The notes beneath the pieces are model-generated. The model made no database searches and was not told the DNA's origin. It saw only the letters and a program-made list of their open reading frames with translations. Of a stretch of 64,000 nucleotides of DNA, positions 47,113 to 57,249 are shown piece by piece; position 1 is the stretch's first letter; each line of letters opens with the position of its first letter. The DNA is from Eledone cirrhosa (taxonomy: Eukaryota; Mollusca; Cephalopoda; Octopoda; Eledonidae). The stretch covers positions 28,406,108-28,470,107 of the forward strand of contig OZ024744.1 in assembly GCA_964016885.1 (NCBI GenBank), read 5' to 3'. The translations under genes were made by a program, and so were the position numbers.

Positions 47113-50100
47113 CTACAGGCTGATATAGAGAGAAAGCCCATTCACTCGGGCCATTCTCGCCACTTTCACCCACCTTTCATAAAACTTGCTGGGGTACAGC
47201 ACCTCGCCCTCCATCCTGATTCTTCTTCCAAAGTGGTATTTGAAAAAAAGAATCAGTTGTTGGCCGGAGAGAAAGGTGTCTGACCTCAGCCCTTTTAACC
47301 TCGTCCACCACACAACCTCTTTCGCCATAGCTATCACACAAAGGAAAACCGCCTCTCTTTCGTTTTTGAAGGAGGGTGGCGGTTTGACCATGACAATGGA
47401 CTCGGTGGTCAACCGGATTGGTCCCACTCGCGACAATAGTCGTTTTACATAGCTCCACAGGTGGGTAACGCCCGGGCAGTGTATGAATGCGTGCGCGACG
47501 GTTTCTTCGTCGCGCACGCATCTCGGACAGATCTTTTTCGAAGGGTCCCTGCCCGGGTGCCCATGTCTGTAGAGCTTGTCTCGAACTGGTAGAGCTCCTC
47601 GGTAGCACTGCCAGGCCAGGGACTTTTGGAAGATGTCCATCGGTCTCGGGCGGAAGGTCCTACCGAACAGACTGGCCAGTTCGTCTTCCTCTACGCCCAG
47701 AGTTTCACCGAGCACGTCGTCACACTTGCTGCAGATCAACCCTCTATAGAATGACGAAGTGGAGTCTCCACAGATCGCCGGGTCCGTTTGCCAGAGAGCT
47801 GTGAGCGCCTGAGCACATTCGATTTGCCAGTCGCCCATTTTCCTCGGTCTTTGATTGACCCTGGACTGCAGCTCGGTCAACGAGACGAGTCGTGGGAAGG
47901 CTCGCCTCACGAACGGGTCCCACACTGGTTGTCCGGTGAGGAATACGTAGAGATGCCGCAGCCTTAGCGCGTGTTTGCGCATCGTCAGCCACGGCATCTC
48001 CAGCTCTCCGTTGGAAGGGTGTTGGCAGCAGATGGATCTTCTCACCAAAGGAGCCCGCCTCTTCCAAAGGAATTGGAAGAGCGCGCGCTCCATTTTGGCG
48101 AGCGTTTTGGCTGGACAAGGCACGACGGTCAAGCGGTAGTAGATGGCGGACGCTATAAAAGTGTTCGCCACCTCCGCTCGACCTTTCAAGGATAGTTTGC
48201 ACTCGGCCCACTTCTGGGTGAGTGCAAACACCTTGGCCGTGACCTCGTTCCAGTTCTTCTCCACCTGGATGTCCGGACCAAACCAGACCCTGAGCAGCTT
48301 TACCGGTCCTTCCGTCCAGCGTCCGACGACGCCATCGGAAGGCATCGGTTTGCCTCTCCACGATCCGAGTTGGAAACCGATGGACTTGTTCCGGTTCAGC
48401 TTCGCTCCTGTGAACCTTTCGTATTCCTTCATTAAGGTGCCAACTTCCTCGATTTGCGAGGTGCTCTATACCATTACTGTCACGTGGTTGGCGTAGGCCG
48501 ACGCCGCTTTCCGCAGTCCCGGTTCCAGAGGGATGCCCTGCAATAGCAGCTCCAGCTTCCGCAGTAGTGGCTCGAGAGTCAGTAGGTACAGAAGGGAGGA
48601 GACAGGGCCTCCCTGTCGAATGGACGGCTCTGAGAGGTAGCCGTTCACCTTGACCCTTGAGCAGATGTTGCCGTTGTGCATTGCAACAATCCAGCCCCTG
48701 AACACGGGTCCGAAGCCTGTCGCCTCGAGCACCGCATCCAGATAACGATGGTTAAACCTATCGAGAGCCTTTGACTGATCCAAGTTGATCAGGGCCTCAC
48801 CGAAGCCGGGTTGCGATGTATCGCATGAGGTGGAGGTTGTCGTGTATGGACCTGGACGGTATTTCGCAGAACTTCGCCTCGCTGTCCGAGAATCGCGGTA
48901 GGCCGTCGAGGTATAGACCGAAATCCATAGCCCCTCCCGACGCGCTGCCCTCCCCTAACAGCTGAGCAAAGTGCCGCTGGAAGGCCGCTCACATCTGCTT
49001 CGGCTCACGAATTACGCGTCCGTCTTGGTCCTTCAAAGACCGAATCGTGGACTTGTTGTCACTTTTTGCCTCCGTCACCTGGGCCCAGCTAACAGCTTTG
49101 GCTCCCTCGTTACCTAGAGCACATATTTTGCTTCTGACAACGCAGCCGTCGTGCTTTGCGTCGAAGAACTGGTCCAAGGCCGTTCTCGTTCCTAGCACGC
49201 TGGCTACGTTGCCACTTCTAATTGCCTCTTCTACTTTATCTATCAGTTCCTTCTCAGTCCTATTTCTATTTAACGCTAATTCTTTACTAAAAATTAACGA
49301 GTTTAATCTAACTGCCCTTTTGAGAGAGTACCACCATCTGTTGTTGACAATGGCCCCCTGTCGAGTGCTGTTTAACTAAAGTGCTAATCCGTCTACTGTA
49401 GGCTTTGCATGTCGGTAACGACAAGTTCAGCTTCCAGTACCCGGGTCCTTGTCTATGGGTTCTATCAAGATTGACCATACAGGTCATTAGTTTGTGATCT
49501 GAATAGGCAACCATGAACATTTGTGGACAGCTTTATTTCTAACTAGATCCCTATCTAGGTATGATCTAGATGTTCCGGTGAGATTCGTCCACATCCACAG
49601 TGGCACAGTCGGAAAATCTAATCGATATCTATCGGCCAGATCAAATCGGCCGATTAACTGTTTGAGGCTGTTACACCCCCTTTTATCAGGACATGCTCCA
49701 ACATACTGTCAACGTGCATCTAGGATTCCATTCCAGTCCCCCACTAAAAGCAAGGAGCGGGACGTTCCCAGAAAAGTCTCTAGACGTTTGAAGAAGTCTG
49801 GCCGCGGTGTCCCGGATGGGACATAAGCAGCCACCAGCCTGAAGGCTCCACCTTCACTACCGTCAACGTCTAGGACCACCAGTCGACCCTCTGGGTCCAG
49901 TTGTATCGTCTATGTTACGAGGTCCAGTTGTTTCCGCGGCTGACAGAGAGATGCGTAGATATCAAAGTCGTCGAAGATGGCGGCCAGCTGTCGCTCACTG
50001 TGGATCCTGGACTCGCAAATGGCTACTACGTCCATACTGTGCAACCTGAGGTCGTTTAAGAGTTTGCCCTGTTTCCAGGGCATCTTCAAGCCGCGTACAT

Positions 50101-50128
50101 TCACACACCCAACTCTTATATTGGCCAT
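47113..50128 (-). pseudogene. ORF2 of LINE copy 5
   Basis: It starts MANIRVGCVNVRGLKMPWKQ at 50,128. Endonuclease fragments follow to about 49,308, including SDHKLMTCMVNLDRTHRQG. The RT fragment 48,466-48,783 has DQSKALDRFNH in motif A. Motif C reads SAYANHVTVMV, so both Asp of YADD are changed. The C-terminal part (47,113-48,432, 439 codons) is open and includes WFGPDIQVEKNWNEV, FLWKRRAPLVRRSICCQHP and zinc ligands CPRCVRDEETVAHAFIHC. It is not functional because of the changed active site, deletion and frameshifts. Confidence 0.87.
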
Positions 50129-50448
50129 GTTGGTGCTGAAATGTTAAAAGAAGAGAAAAGAAATCACTCACCTCTTCGTCTCCTGGGGACCAGGCTGCGC
50201 AATGTCCATGGGGGTGTTGGAGGATTTGTTTGGTAGGGTGGTGGTTCCTGGCGGGGTGGGGACGGAGATGTTTGGTGGGGAGGGGGTGTCTGCTAGGGTG
50301 GGGTGGGTAAACGTTTCAAGAGGACGCGGTTCGTTGGTTTAACACACATATTCTCCACGTCATCAGCAACATTTTCCTTTAAGGATTTATGGGTGTCCGT
50401 AGGGACCCTAATCATCCTTAAATTAGGTTTGTCTTTACATTTGGTAAA

Positions 50449-51435
50449 TTATTTTCCTTCAGTTTCCACGGAAGGGTTTTTGGAGATGACCTCCATCAAG
50501 GTTTTATTGTCAGTGTTTATGTATGTATAATATTTTTGTTGTGTTGTGTTAGTTTTTGTCTGTTGTTCTTGTGTGTGTTTTCGTTTTGTTGTGGTTATTT
50601 GTGTTTGGAGTGTTGCCATTATTTTGTTTTCGGGACGGGGGATTTTTGTTTCTAATGTTTGTGTTGTTTGTGTTGTTTGTGTTGTTTGTGTTGTTTGTGT
50701 TGGTGGTTGTGTGTTTGTTGCCTTTTTGTTCGTGTTATGTCTTTTTTTCCTTTTTTTTGGAGCGGAGGGGTTCTCCCTCATCATCACTGAGTGATGACGA
50801 GGGGTCCTCGTCCGCTGTGGTATCTGTGTTATTTGGAAGAGGTTTATTTGGGGAGCTGTTGTGTTTGTGGGTGTTTTTGCAGTGGTTTTAGGTGGAGTGG
50901 GGTTGGGTGGGATTATGCTTGCAGTTTGGTTTATTGTTCTTGTTTTGGTTATGTTTCCGTGTTGTTGTTGTTGTTGTTGTTGCTGTGGTGGTTGTGTTGT
51001 TGTTTTGGGTGTTGGCAGTAGTGCCTCTTGTTTTTTTGTAGTTAGCTGAGGACAGTAAGCCTTCAGGTGACCACTGCTTAGACAGTGGTAACATGAAGGC
51101 CGCCTACTCTCAACAGAAATGTTTATGTGTGAAATACCATCCAGAGGCACACGTTGGGGTATTTTAGCTATCCGTTCTGGCCTCATTTGGACCAGAACTT
51201 CCACGCTTGTACCATTGAATGTGCCTCTGGGGGACTTTTCCACGGAAATGAAGGTGTCTTCATCGAAATCGATGAAGCCAATCAAAATCCACCAAACGTT
51301 TACATTTGGTGCAATGTTCGAAATGTTTATCTTCTGGGTTCTTTTTCCCATGTATGTGGGGAAAAAGGTGTAAAGGGGGGACACAATCGGCGACACAGAA
51401 TAACTTTGTGCCGTCAATTGGTCTTTCAATAACAC
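50449..51435 (-). pseudogene. ORF1 (CCHC) of LINE copy 5, N-terminally shortened
   Basis: An open frame of 328 codons. It contains FFPTYMGKRTQKINISNIAP, VNVWWILIGF, VLVQMRPERIAKIPQRV and the zinc knuckle CYHCLSSGHLKAYC. A Gln/Pro/Thr-rich region, TQTTQTTQTTQT (from a short GTTTGTGTT repeat) and the conserved end YTYINTDNKTLMEVISKNP then SVETEGK follow. It lacks the roughly 200 N-terminal codons of copy 2; hairpins and duplications occupy the corresponding place (51,436-51,560). The CCHC knuckle is intact. Whether the short form could be made or work is unknown. Confidence 0.8.
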
Positions 51436-51470
51436 TGAAATGTAACAATGTGTGATTTACCGAAATGTAA

Positions 51471-51510
51471 CAATGTGTGACTTACAGCGTTCGCTGTAAG
51501 TCACACATTG
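51471..51510. repeat. Perfect 19-bp stem hairpin in 5' region of LINE copy 5
   Basis: CAATGTGTGACTTACAGCG (51,471-51,489), two-base loop, perfect complement (51,492-51,510). A direct near-copy of the left arm, TGTAACAATGTGTGATTTAC, lies just to its left at about 51,441. A second inverted repeat, ATTTTAAAAACTT/AAGTTTTTAAAAT (about 51,525-51,553), follows immediately. Confidence 0.92.
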
Positions 51511-51714
51511 TTAAAGTTAGGAACATTTTAAAAACTTGTCAAGTTTTTAAAATTAAATTTCCGCCCCTGTGGGGCGAAAACTGAGATTACCAGCCAGCTG
51601 ACAATTCAGCCTGGGTGTTAATCTATCAAACAATATAACATTTTACACAATGAATTCTGTTTTTGTATGGAAAATTTTACAAAAACTTACCAGCGATCTA
51701 CCGCACGTCCGATC

Positions 51715-51735
51715 GAGAGATAGATAGATAGATAT
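51715..51735. repeat. (GATA)n junction between LINE copies 5 and 6
   Basis: About five GATA units connect the complete 5' end of copy 5 to the 3' end of copy 6. Confidence 0.9.
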
Positions 51736-52967
51736 ATTTCTTTATTAGCCACAGGGGCACAAAAGAAGGGGACAAATACAAAGGGGGAAGTTTACATACA
51801 ATAAAAACGTGTAAAATGTTATCACAGATGGAATTTAAAAGTTAGTCGATTTTCCCCAATAGAGGGAGACAGTTTATATGGGTAACACAGACCCCCGAAA
51901 AAAATGTGCAACCCTCATCTCCAGGAGTACGAAGAGCTTGTACTCCTTTCCTCTCCTCCTCCTTTTCCTCAACCTACAGGCTGATATAGAGAGAAGGCCC
52001 ATTCACTCGGGCCATTCTCGCCACTTTCACCCACCTTTCATAAAACTTGCTGGGGTACAGCACCTCTCTCTCCATCCTGATTCTTCTTCCAAAGTGGTAT
52101 TTGAAAAAAAGAATCAGTTGTTGGCCGGAGAGAAAGGTGTCTGACCTCAGCCCTTTCAACCTTGTCCACCATACAACCTCTTTCGCCATAGCTATCACAC
52201 AAAGGAAAACCGCCTCTCCTTCGTTTTTGAAGGAGGGTGGCGGTTTGATCATGACAATGGACTCGGTGGTCAACTGGATTGGTCCCACCCGCGACAATAG
52301 TCGTTCCACATAGCCCCACAGGTCAGTGACGCCCGGGCAGTGTATGAATGCGTGCGCGACGGTTTCTTCGTCTCGCACGCACCTCGGACAGATCTTTTTT
52401 GCAGGGTCCCTGCCCGGGCGCCCATGTCTGTAGAGCTTGTCTCGAACTGGTAGAGCTCCTCGGTAGCACTGCCAGGCCAGGGACTTTTGGAAGTTGTCCA
52501 TCGGTCCCGGGCGGAAGGTCCTACCGAACAGACTGGCCAGTTCATCTTCCTCCACGCCTAGAGTTTCACCGAGCGCGTCGTCGCACTTGCTGCGGACCAA
52601 CCCTCTATAGAATGACGAAGTGGAGTCTCCACTGATCGCCGGGTCCGCCTGCCAGAGGGCTGTGAGCGCCTGAGCACATTCGATGTGCCAGTCGCCCATT
52701 TTCCTCGGTCTCTGCTTGACCCAGGACTGCAGCTCGGTCAGCGAGACGAGTCGTGGGAAGGCTCGCCTCACGAACGGGGCCCACACCGGTTGTCCGGTGA
52801 GGAATACGTAGAGATGCCGCAGCCTGAGCGCGTGTTTGCGCATCGTCAACCACGGCATCCCCAGCCCTCCGTTAGAAGGGTGTTGGCAGCAGATGGATCT
52901 TCTTACCAAAGGAGCCCGCCTCTTCCAAAGGAATCGGAAGAGGGCGCGCTCCATTTTGGCGAGCGTT
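51736..52967 (-). mobile_element. Tx1-like LINE, copy 6 (5'-truncated, subfamily A)
   Basis: 1.2-kb fragment: 3' UTR (51,736-51,973) and the ORF2 C-terminus. It is truncated at ACGCTCGCCAAAATGG (minus strand), where it meets the GATA tract of copy 7. It is very similar to copies 1 and 5 and looks young, as its remaining frame is undamaged. Confidence 0.92.
51974..52967 (-). pseudogene. ORF2 C-terminal fragment of LINE copy 6 (frame intact)
   Basis: About 330 LINE codons are open without interruption: KMERALFRFLWKRRAPLV, GLGMPWLTMRKHALRLRHL, SFYRGLVRSKCDDALGETL, SLAWQCYRGALPVRDKLY, zinc ligands CPRCVRDEETVAHAFIHC, and the end WVKVARMARVNGPSLYISL. Upstream the same frame continues through the GATA tract as Ser-Ile-Tyr-Leu repeats, which is accidental. 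Endonuclease and RT are absent. Confidence 0.88.
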
Positions 52968-52984
52968 GATAGATAGATAGATAT

Positions 52985-53059
<75 letters not shown>

Positions 53060-53060
53060 T
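52968..53060. repeat. (GATA)n junction between LINE copies 6 and 7, about 92 bp
   Basis: A nearly perfect (GATA)n tract, longest of the LINE junctions except 57,136-57,248. On the minus strand it forms the (TATC)n tail of copy 7 and the left flank of the truncated copy 6. Confidence 0.95.
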
Positions 53061-53323
53061 GTTTCTTTTATTTGCCACCAGGGCATCAAAAGTGGGACAA
53101 GTACAAAGGGGGGAGTTTACACAAAAAGGCGTCCTCAATAAGGAGGAGGCAATAACAAAATATAAAAATAAAATAAAATATAACAAAAAATAAAATTTAT
53201 AACAAAATCCTCAATAGAGAGGAGGCGCCTTGGGGGGTCGCACACACCCCCGAAAAAAGTGTGCAACCCTTTTCCTCAGGAGCACAGAGAGGGGGTGCTC
53301 CCTCGTTCCTTCCTCTTTTCCAC

Positions 53324-56300
53324 CTACAGGCTTATGTAAAGAGAAGGCCCATTCACACGGGCCATTCTCGCCACTTTCACCCACCTTTCATAAAAACGAC
53401 TGGGGTGGAGCACCTCTCTCTCCATCCTGATCCTTCTTCCGAAATGATATCGGAAGAAACGGACCAGTTGTTGGCCAGAGAGAAAGGTGCCTGACCTCAG
53501 TCCTTTCAGACGCGTCCACCATACAACCTCTTTCGCCATGGCTATTACGCACAGAAACACCGCCTCTGCTTCATCTTTGAAGGGGGAGGCGGCTTGATCA
53601 TTACAATAGACTCGGTGGTCAACCGGATCGGTCCCACCCTTGACAGCAGTTGTTCGACATAGCCCCACAGATCGGCTACGCCCGAGCAGTGTACCAATGC
53701 GTGTGCAACGGTTTCCTCGTCGCACACGCATCTGGGACAGATCTTTTTGGCGGGGTCCCTACCCGGGCGCCCGTGTCTGTAGAGCCTTTCTCGAACGGGT
53801 AAAGCCCCTCGGTAGCACTGCCAGGCCAGGGAATTCTGGAAGTTGTCCATAGGTCCCGGGCTGAATGTCCTACCGAACAGGCTGGCCAGTTCGTCCTCCT
53901 CCATGTCTAGGGCTTCTCCGAGGGCGTCGTCGCACCTGCTGCGTACCAGCCCTCTATAGAATGTTGCGGTGGAGTCTCCACTGATAACCGGATCCGCCTG
54001 CCAGAGGGCGGTGAGCGCCTGGGCACACTCAGTGTGCCAGGCGCCCAGTTTTCTCGGTCTTTGCTTGACCCAGGATTGCAGCTCGGTGAGTGAGACGAGT
54101 CTGGGAAAGGTTCGTCTCACAAACGAGGCCCACACCGGTTGATCGGTGAGGAATACGTAGAGGTGCCGTAGCCTTAATGCGTGTTTACGCATCATTAGCC
54201 ACGGCATCCCCAGCCCTCCTTTCGAAGGGTGTTGACAGCAGATGGATCTCCTCACCATAGGAGCCCGCCTCTTCCAAAGGAATTGGAAGAGTGCGCGCTC
54301 CATCTTGGTGAGGGTTTCCCTTGGGCAGGGCACTATGGTCAGGCGGTAGTAGATGTAGGTGTTCGCCACCTCCGCCCGACCTTTCAGGGATAGTTTGCAA
54401 CTGGCCCACTTCTGGGTCAGTGCAAACACCCTGTTCGTAACCTCCGCCCAGTTTTTCTCCACCTGGAGGTCCGGTCCGAACCAGACCCCGAGCAACTTCA
54501 CCGGGCCCTCCGTCCAGCGTCCGACGACGCCATCGGAGGGCATCGGTCTGCCCCTCCACGTGCCGAGTTGCAAACCGATCGACTTGTTTCGGTTCAGCTT
54601 AGCCCCTGTGAACCTTTCGTACTCCTCCAGTAAGGTGCCGACCGCCTCGATTTCGGAGGCCGTCGACACCATTACTGTCACGTCATCGGCGTAGGCCGAC
54701 ACCGCTTTCCGCAATCCCGGTTCCAAAGGGATGCCCTGCAACAACTCCAACTTCCGCAGTAGTGGCTAGAGAGTCAACACATACAGAAGGGAGGAGAGAG
54801 GGCACCCTTGTTGGATGGACCGCGCGATTTTGAACGGCTCCGAGAGGTAGCCGTTCACCTTGACCCTAGAGCAGATGCGGCTGCTGTGCATAGCAGTGAT
54901 CCAGCCCCTGAAAACGGGTCCGAAGCCTGCCGCCGCTAGCACCGCATCAAGGTAACCATGGTCGACCCTATCGAACGCCTTAGATTGATCCAAGTTGATC
55001 AGAGCCCCACCAAAGCCGGGTTCGTTCCCAGCCCTCTCTATGATGTATCGCATGAGGTGGAGGTTGTAATGGATGGACCTGGACGGGATAGCGCATGTCT
55101 GCGCATCTCCCACCAGGTTGCCCACGACAAGCGCCAACCTCTTTGCTAGCACCTTGGCCAAAATCTGTAACTCTGTATTTAGCAGAGTTATGGGCCTGAA
55201 GTTACTTATTTCGTCCCCCTTGTTCTCGTCCTTCCTCACTAGCGTGACTACGCCCTTGGTCACAGTACAGGGAATTCTCCCGTTCTGTTGCCAGTTGCAG
55301 TAGACCGCCTCGAAGAGATCGGGGAACAAGTCCGGCATAGCTAGATATAATTCGTAAGGAAGACCATCGAGACCCGGGTATTTGCGTTTGCCGCATTGGC
55401 TCAGCACGTCCTCTATCTCAGCGGTCGAAATCGGCTCCTCGCAGGACTTCGCCTCCCTGTCCGAGAGGCGCGGCAGGCCGTCGAGGTATGGACCGAAGTC
55501 CACGTTCCCAACCGGCTCCCCGCCCCTCCCGAACAGTCGGGCAAAGTGCCTTTGAAAGGCCTCACACATCTGCTTAGGCTCAAGAATCGCCCGTCCATCC
55601 AGGTCTCGCAAAGACCGGATGGTGGATTTAGTTCCACTGTTGGCCTCTGTCACGCGGGCCCAGCTAACAGCTTTGGTCCCCTCGTTCCCTAGAGCACGTA
55701 TTTTACTTCGGACAACGCAGCCTTCGTGCTTCGCGTCGAAAAACTGGCTCAAAGCCGTTCTCGACGCTAGCACTCTGGCCACGTCGCCGCTTCTAATAGC
55801 CTCTTCTACTCTATCTATTAGCTCCCTTTCCTTCCTATTCCTATCCGCAGCTAGAACCTTACTAAATTCTATCGAGACTACTCTAATCTCTCTCTTTAGA
55901 GATACCCACCACCTGCTGTTGACGATCGCTCCAGTCAACCGTTCCTTAAATAACGTACTAATCCGATCCCTGTAGGCTCTACTTGCCGGCAAGGACAAGT
56001 TGAGCTTCCAGTAACCGGGGCCCTGTCTATGCGTTCTATCAAGGTTGACCATGCAGGTCACCAACTTGTGGTCTGAATAGCCAACCATGAGCATTTCTGG
56101 ACAACTTAAAAAGTCCCTGTCCTTATTTCTAACTAAAAATCTATCTAGGTACGACCTAGATGATCCGCTGCGATTTGACCAAGACCAGGTTGGCACCGTC
56201 GGAACATCTAGTCGAGATCTATCGGCCAGGTCAAATCGTCCGAGTAACCCCTTGAGGCTGTTGCACCCCTCTCTATCGGGACATGCCCCTGCATAGTCCC

Positions 56301-56748
56301 AACGTGCATCCAGGATACCATTCCAATCCCCCACTAAAAGCAGGGAACGGGACGTCCCTAGAAAAGACTCCAGACGCTGGAAAAAGTCGGGCCGCTCAGT
56401 CCCAAAAGGGGCATATGCGGCTACCAGCCTAAAGGCTCTACCTTCACCACTGCCAAGGTCCAGCACCACCAGTCGACCCCCTGGGTCCAAGTGAACTATC
56501 TGTGTTGCAAGGCCCATATGTTTTTGCAGCAGAACGACAACCCCACCCCTACCTCCGGGCTGACAGAGAGATGCGTGCATCTCAAAGTCGTCAAAGGTGG
56601 GGGCTAGCTGTCGCATGCTGCTGATCCGGGCCTCGCAGATAACCATCACATTTATAGATTGTGACCTGAGGTCATTTAGAAGCATTGCTTGCTTCCAAGA
56701 CGAGCCCAGGCCACGCGCATTTAGACACCCTACTCTTAGCACAGACAT
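53324..56748 (-). pseudogene. ORF2 of LINE copy 7 (endonuclease-RT, two lesions)
   Basis: Roughly 1,140 codons. I chose the ATG at 56,748 because the peptide from there aligns with the starts of copies 4 and 5; an in-frame ATG eight codons upstream also exists. APE-type endonuclease: catalytic Glu in VICEARI, VGDWNGILDARW, SYLDRF and SDHKLVTCMV. RT: NFRPITLLN, motif A LINLDQSKAFDRVDH, motif B QQGCPLSSLLYVLTL, motif C SAYADDVTVMV, then LGVWFGPDLQVEKNW. The C-terminal zinc finger is CPRCVCDEETVAHALVHC. A TAG at about 54,765 interrupts the frame where copies 2 and 5 have Glu, and a frameshift lies near 53,575 in a G-rich run. The YADD-to-FLWK layout resembles Tx1-type ORF2. All catalytic motifs are intact, so inactivation looks recent. 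Confidence 0.92.
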
Positions 56749-56803
56749 GTTGGTGGTAAGGAGAAAAGGCACTTACCTCTCTGCGTCCCGGGAAACGGGC
56801 CGC

Positions 56804-57135
56804 TCAATTTCCATGCTGGTTGGGGATGGGTTGTTGGGTGGGGTGGTGGTTTGTGGAAGTGAAGGGGCATCGGTGTGTTGTGGGGTTGGGGTGTTTGTGG
56901 TTGAGTGGGTGTCTGGGTGGGGGGGAGGGGGGTGAAATTTTATAGGAGGACGCGGTTGATTGGTTTGGCGCAGGGGTGGGGGGCACGTCCTCCGTGAAAT
57001 TTATTTTCAGTGTTTTGTACAAGTGCATTGGGACTTTTATCATTTTCAAATGAGGTAGTCCCACAGCAGTTTTAAAGTTAGGCCCTTCGGTTTGGACCGA
57101 AGGGTTTGCTGAAATTGTTTTCCGTAATTCTTTGT
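56804..57135 (-). pseudogene. ORF1 C-terminal remnant of LINE copy 7
   Basis: Reads NKELRKTISANPSVQTEG then a Pro/His/Asn-rich tail. This matches the ends of ORF1 in copy 2 (NKELVGTV, TIQTEGKTF) and copy 5 (NKTLMEVISKNPSVETEGK). The rest of ORF1, including the zinc knuckle, was lost by 5' truncation at the GATA tract. Upstream codons in the same frame come from GATA repeats. Confidence 0.8.
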
Positions 57136-57153
57136 TAGATAGATAGATAGATG

Positions 57154-57214
<61 letters not shown>

Positions 57215-57248
57215 GTGGATAGACAGACAGCTAGGGAGATAGATAGAC
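57136..57248. repeat. (GATA)n tract between LINE copies 7 and 8
   Basis: About 78 bp of GATA plus a degenerate extension. Copy 8 begins directly after it, inside ORF2 and without its own 3' UTR, so the insertion of copy 7 or a later deletion removed the end of copy 8. Confidence 0.92.
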
Positions 57249-57249
57249 A

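Larger units (their letters stand above)
46866..51713 (-). mobile_element. Tx1-like LINE, copy 5 (5' end retained, internal deletions, subfamily A)
   Basis: Minus strand: 3' UTR with AATAAA (46,866-47,112), ORF2 (to 50,128), ORF1 (50,449-51,435) and a structured 5' region to 51,713, where it meets GAGATAGATAGATAG. Relative to copy 7, about 350 bp of the RT finger region are lost at about 48,860; relative to copy 2, much of the ORF1 N-terminus is lost. The 3' UTR is close to copies 1 and 6. Confidence 0.88.
53061..57135 (-). mobile_element. Tx1-like LINE, copy 7 (most intact ORF2, subfamily B)
   Basis: About 4.1 kb: 3' UTR (53,061-53,323) with AATAAA-type signal, complete ORF2, a short intergenic region, and the ORF1 C-terminal end (about 56,804-57,135), where GATA repeats take over. 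Its ORF2 has only two disabling lesions that I can see, the fewest in the window. Confidence 0.93.

Noticed and set aside
53324..56748. Host reverse-transcriptase-like gene
   Set aside because: Gene order, 3' tail, multiple decayed copies and APE endonuclease-RT layout identify it as a LINE ORF2.
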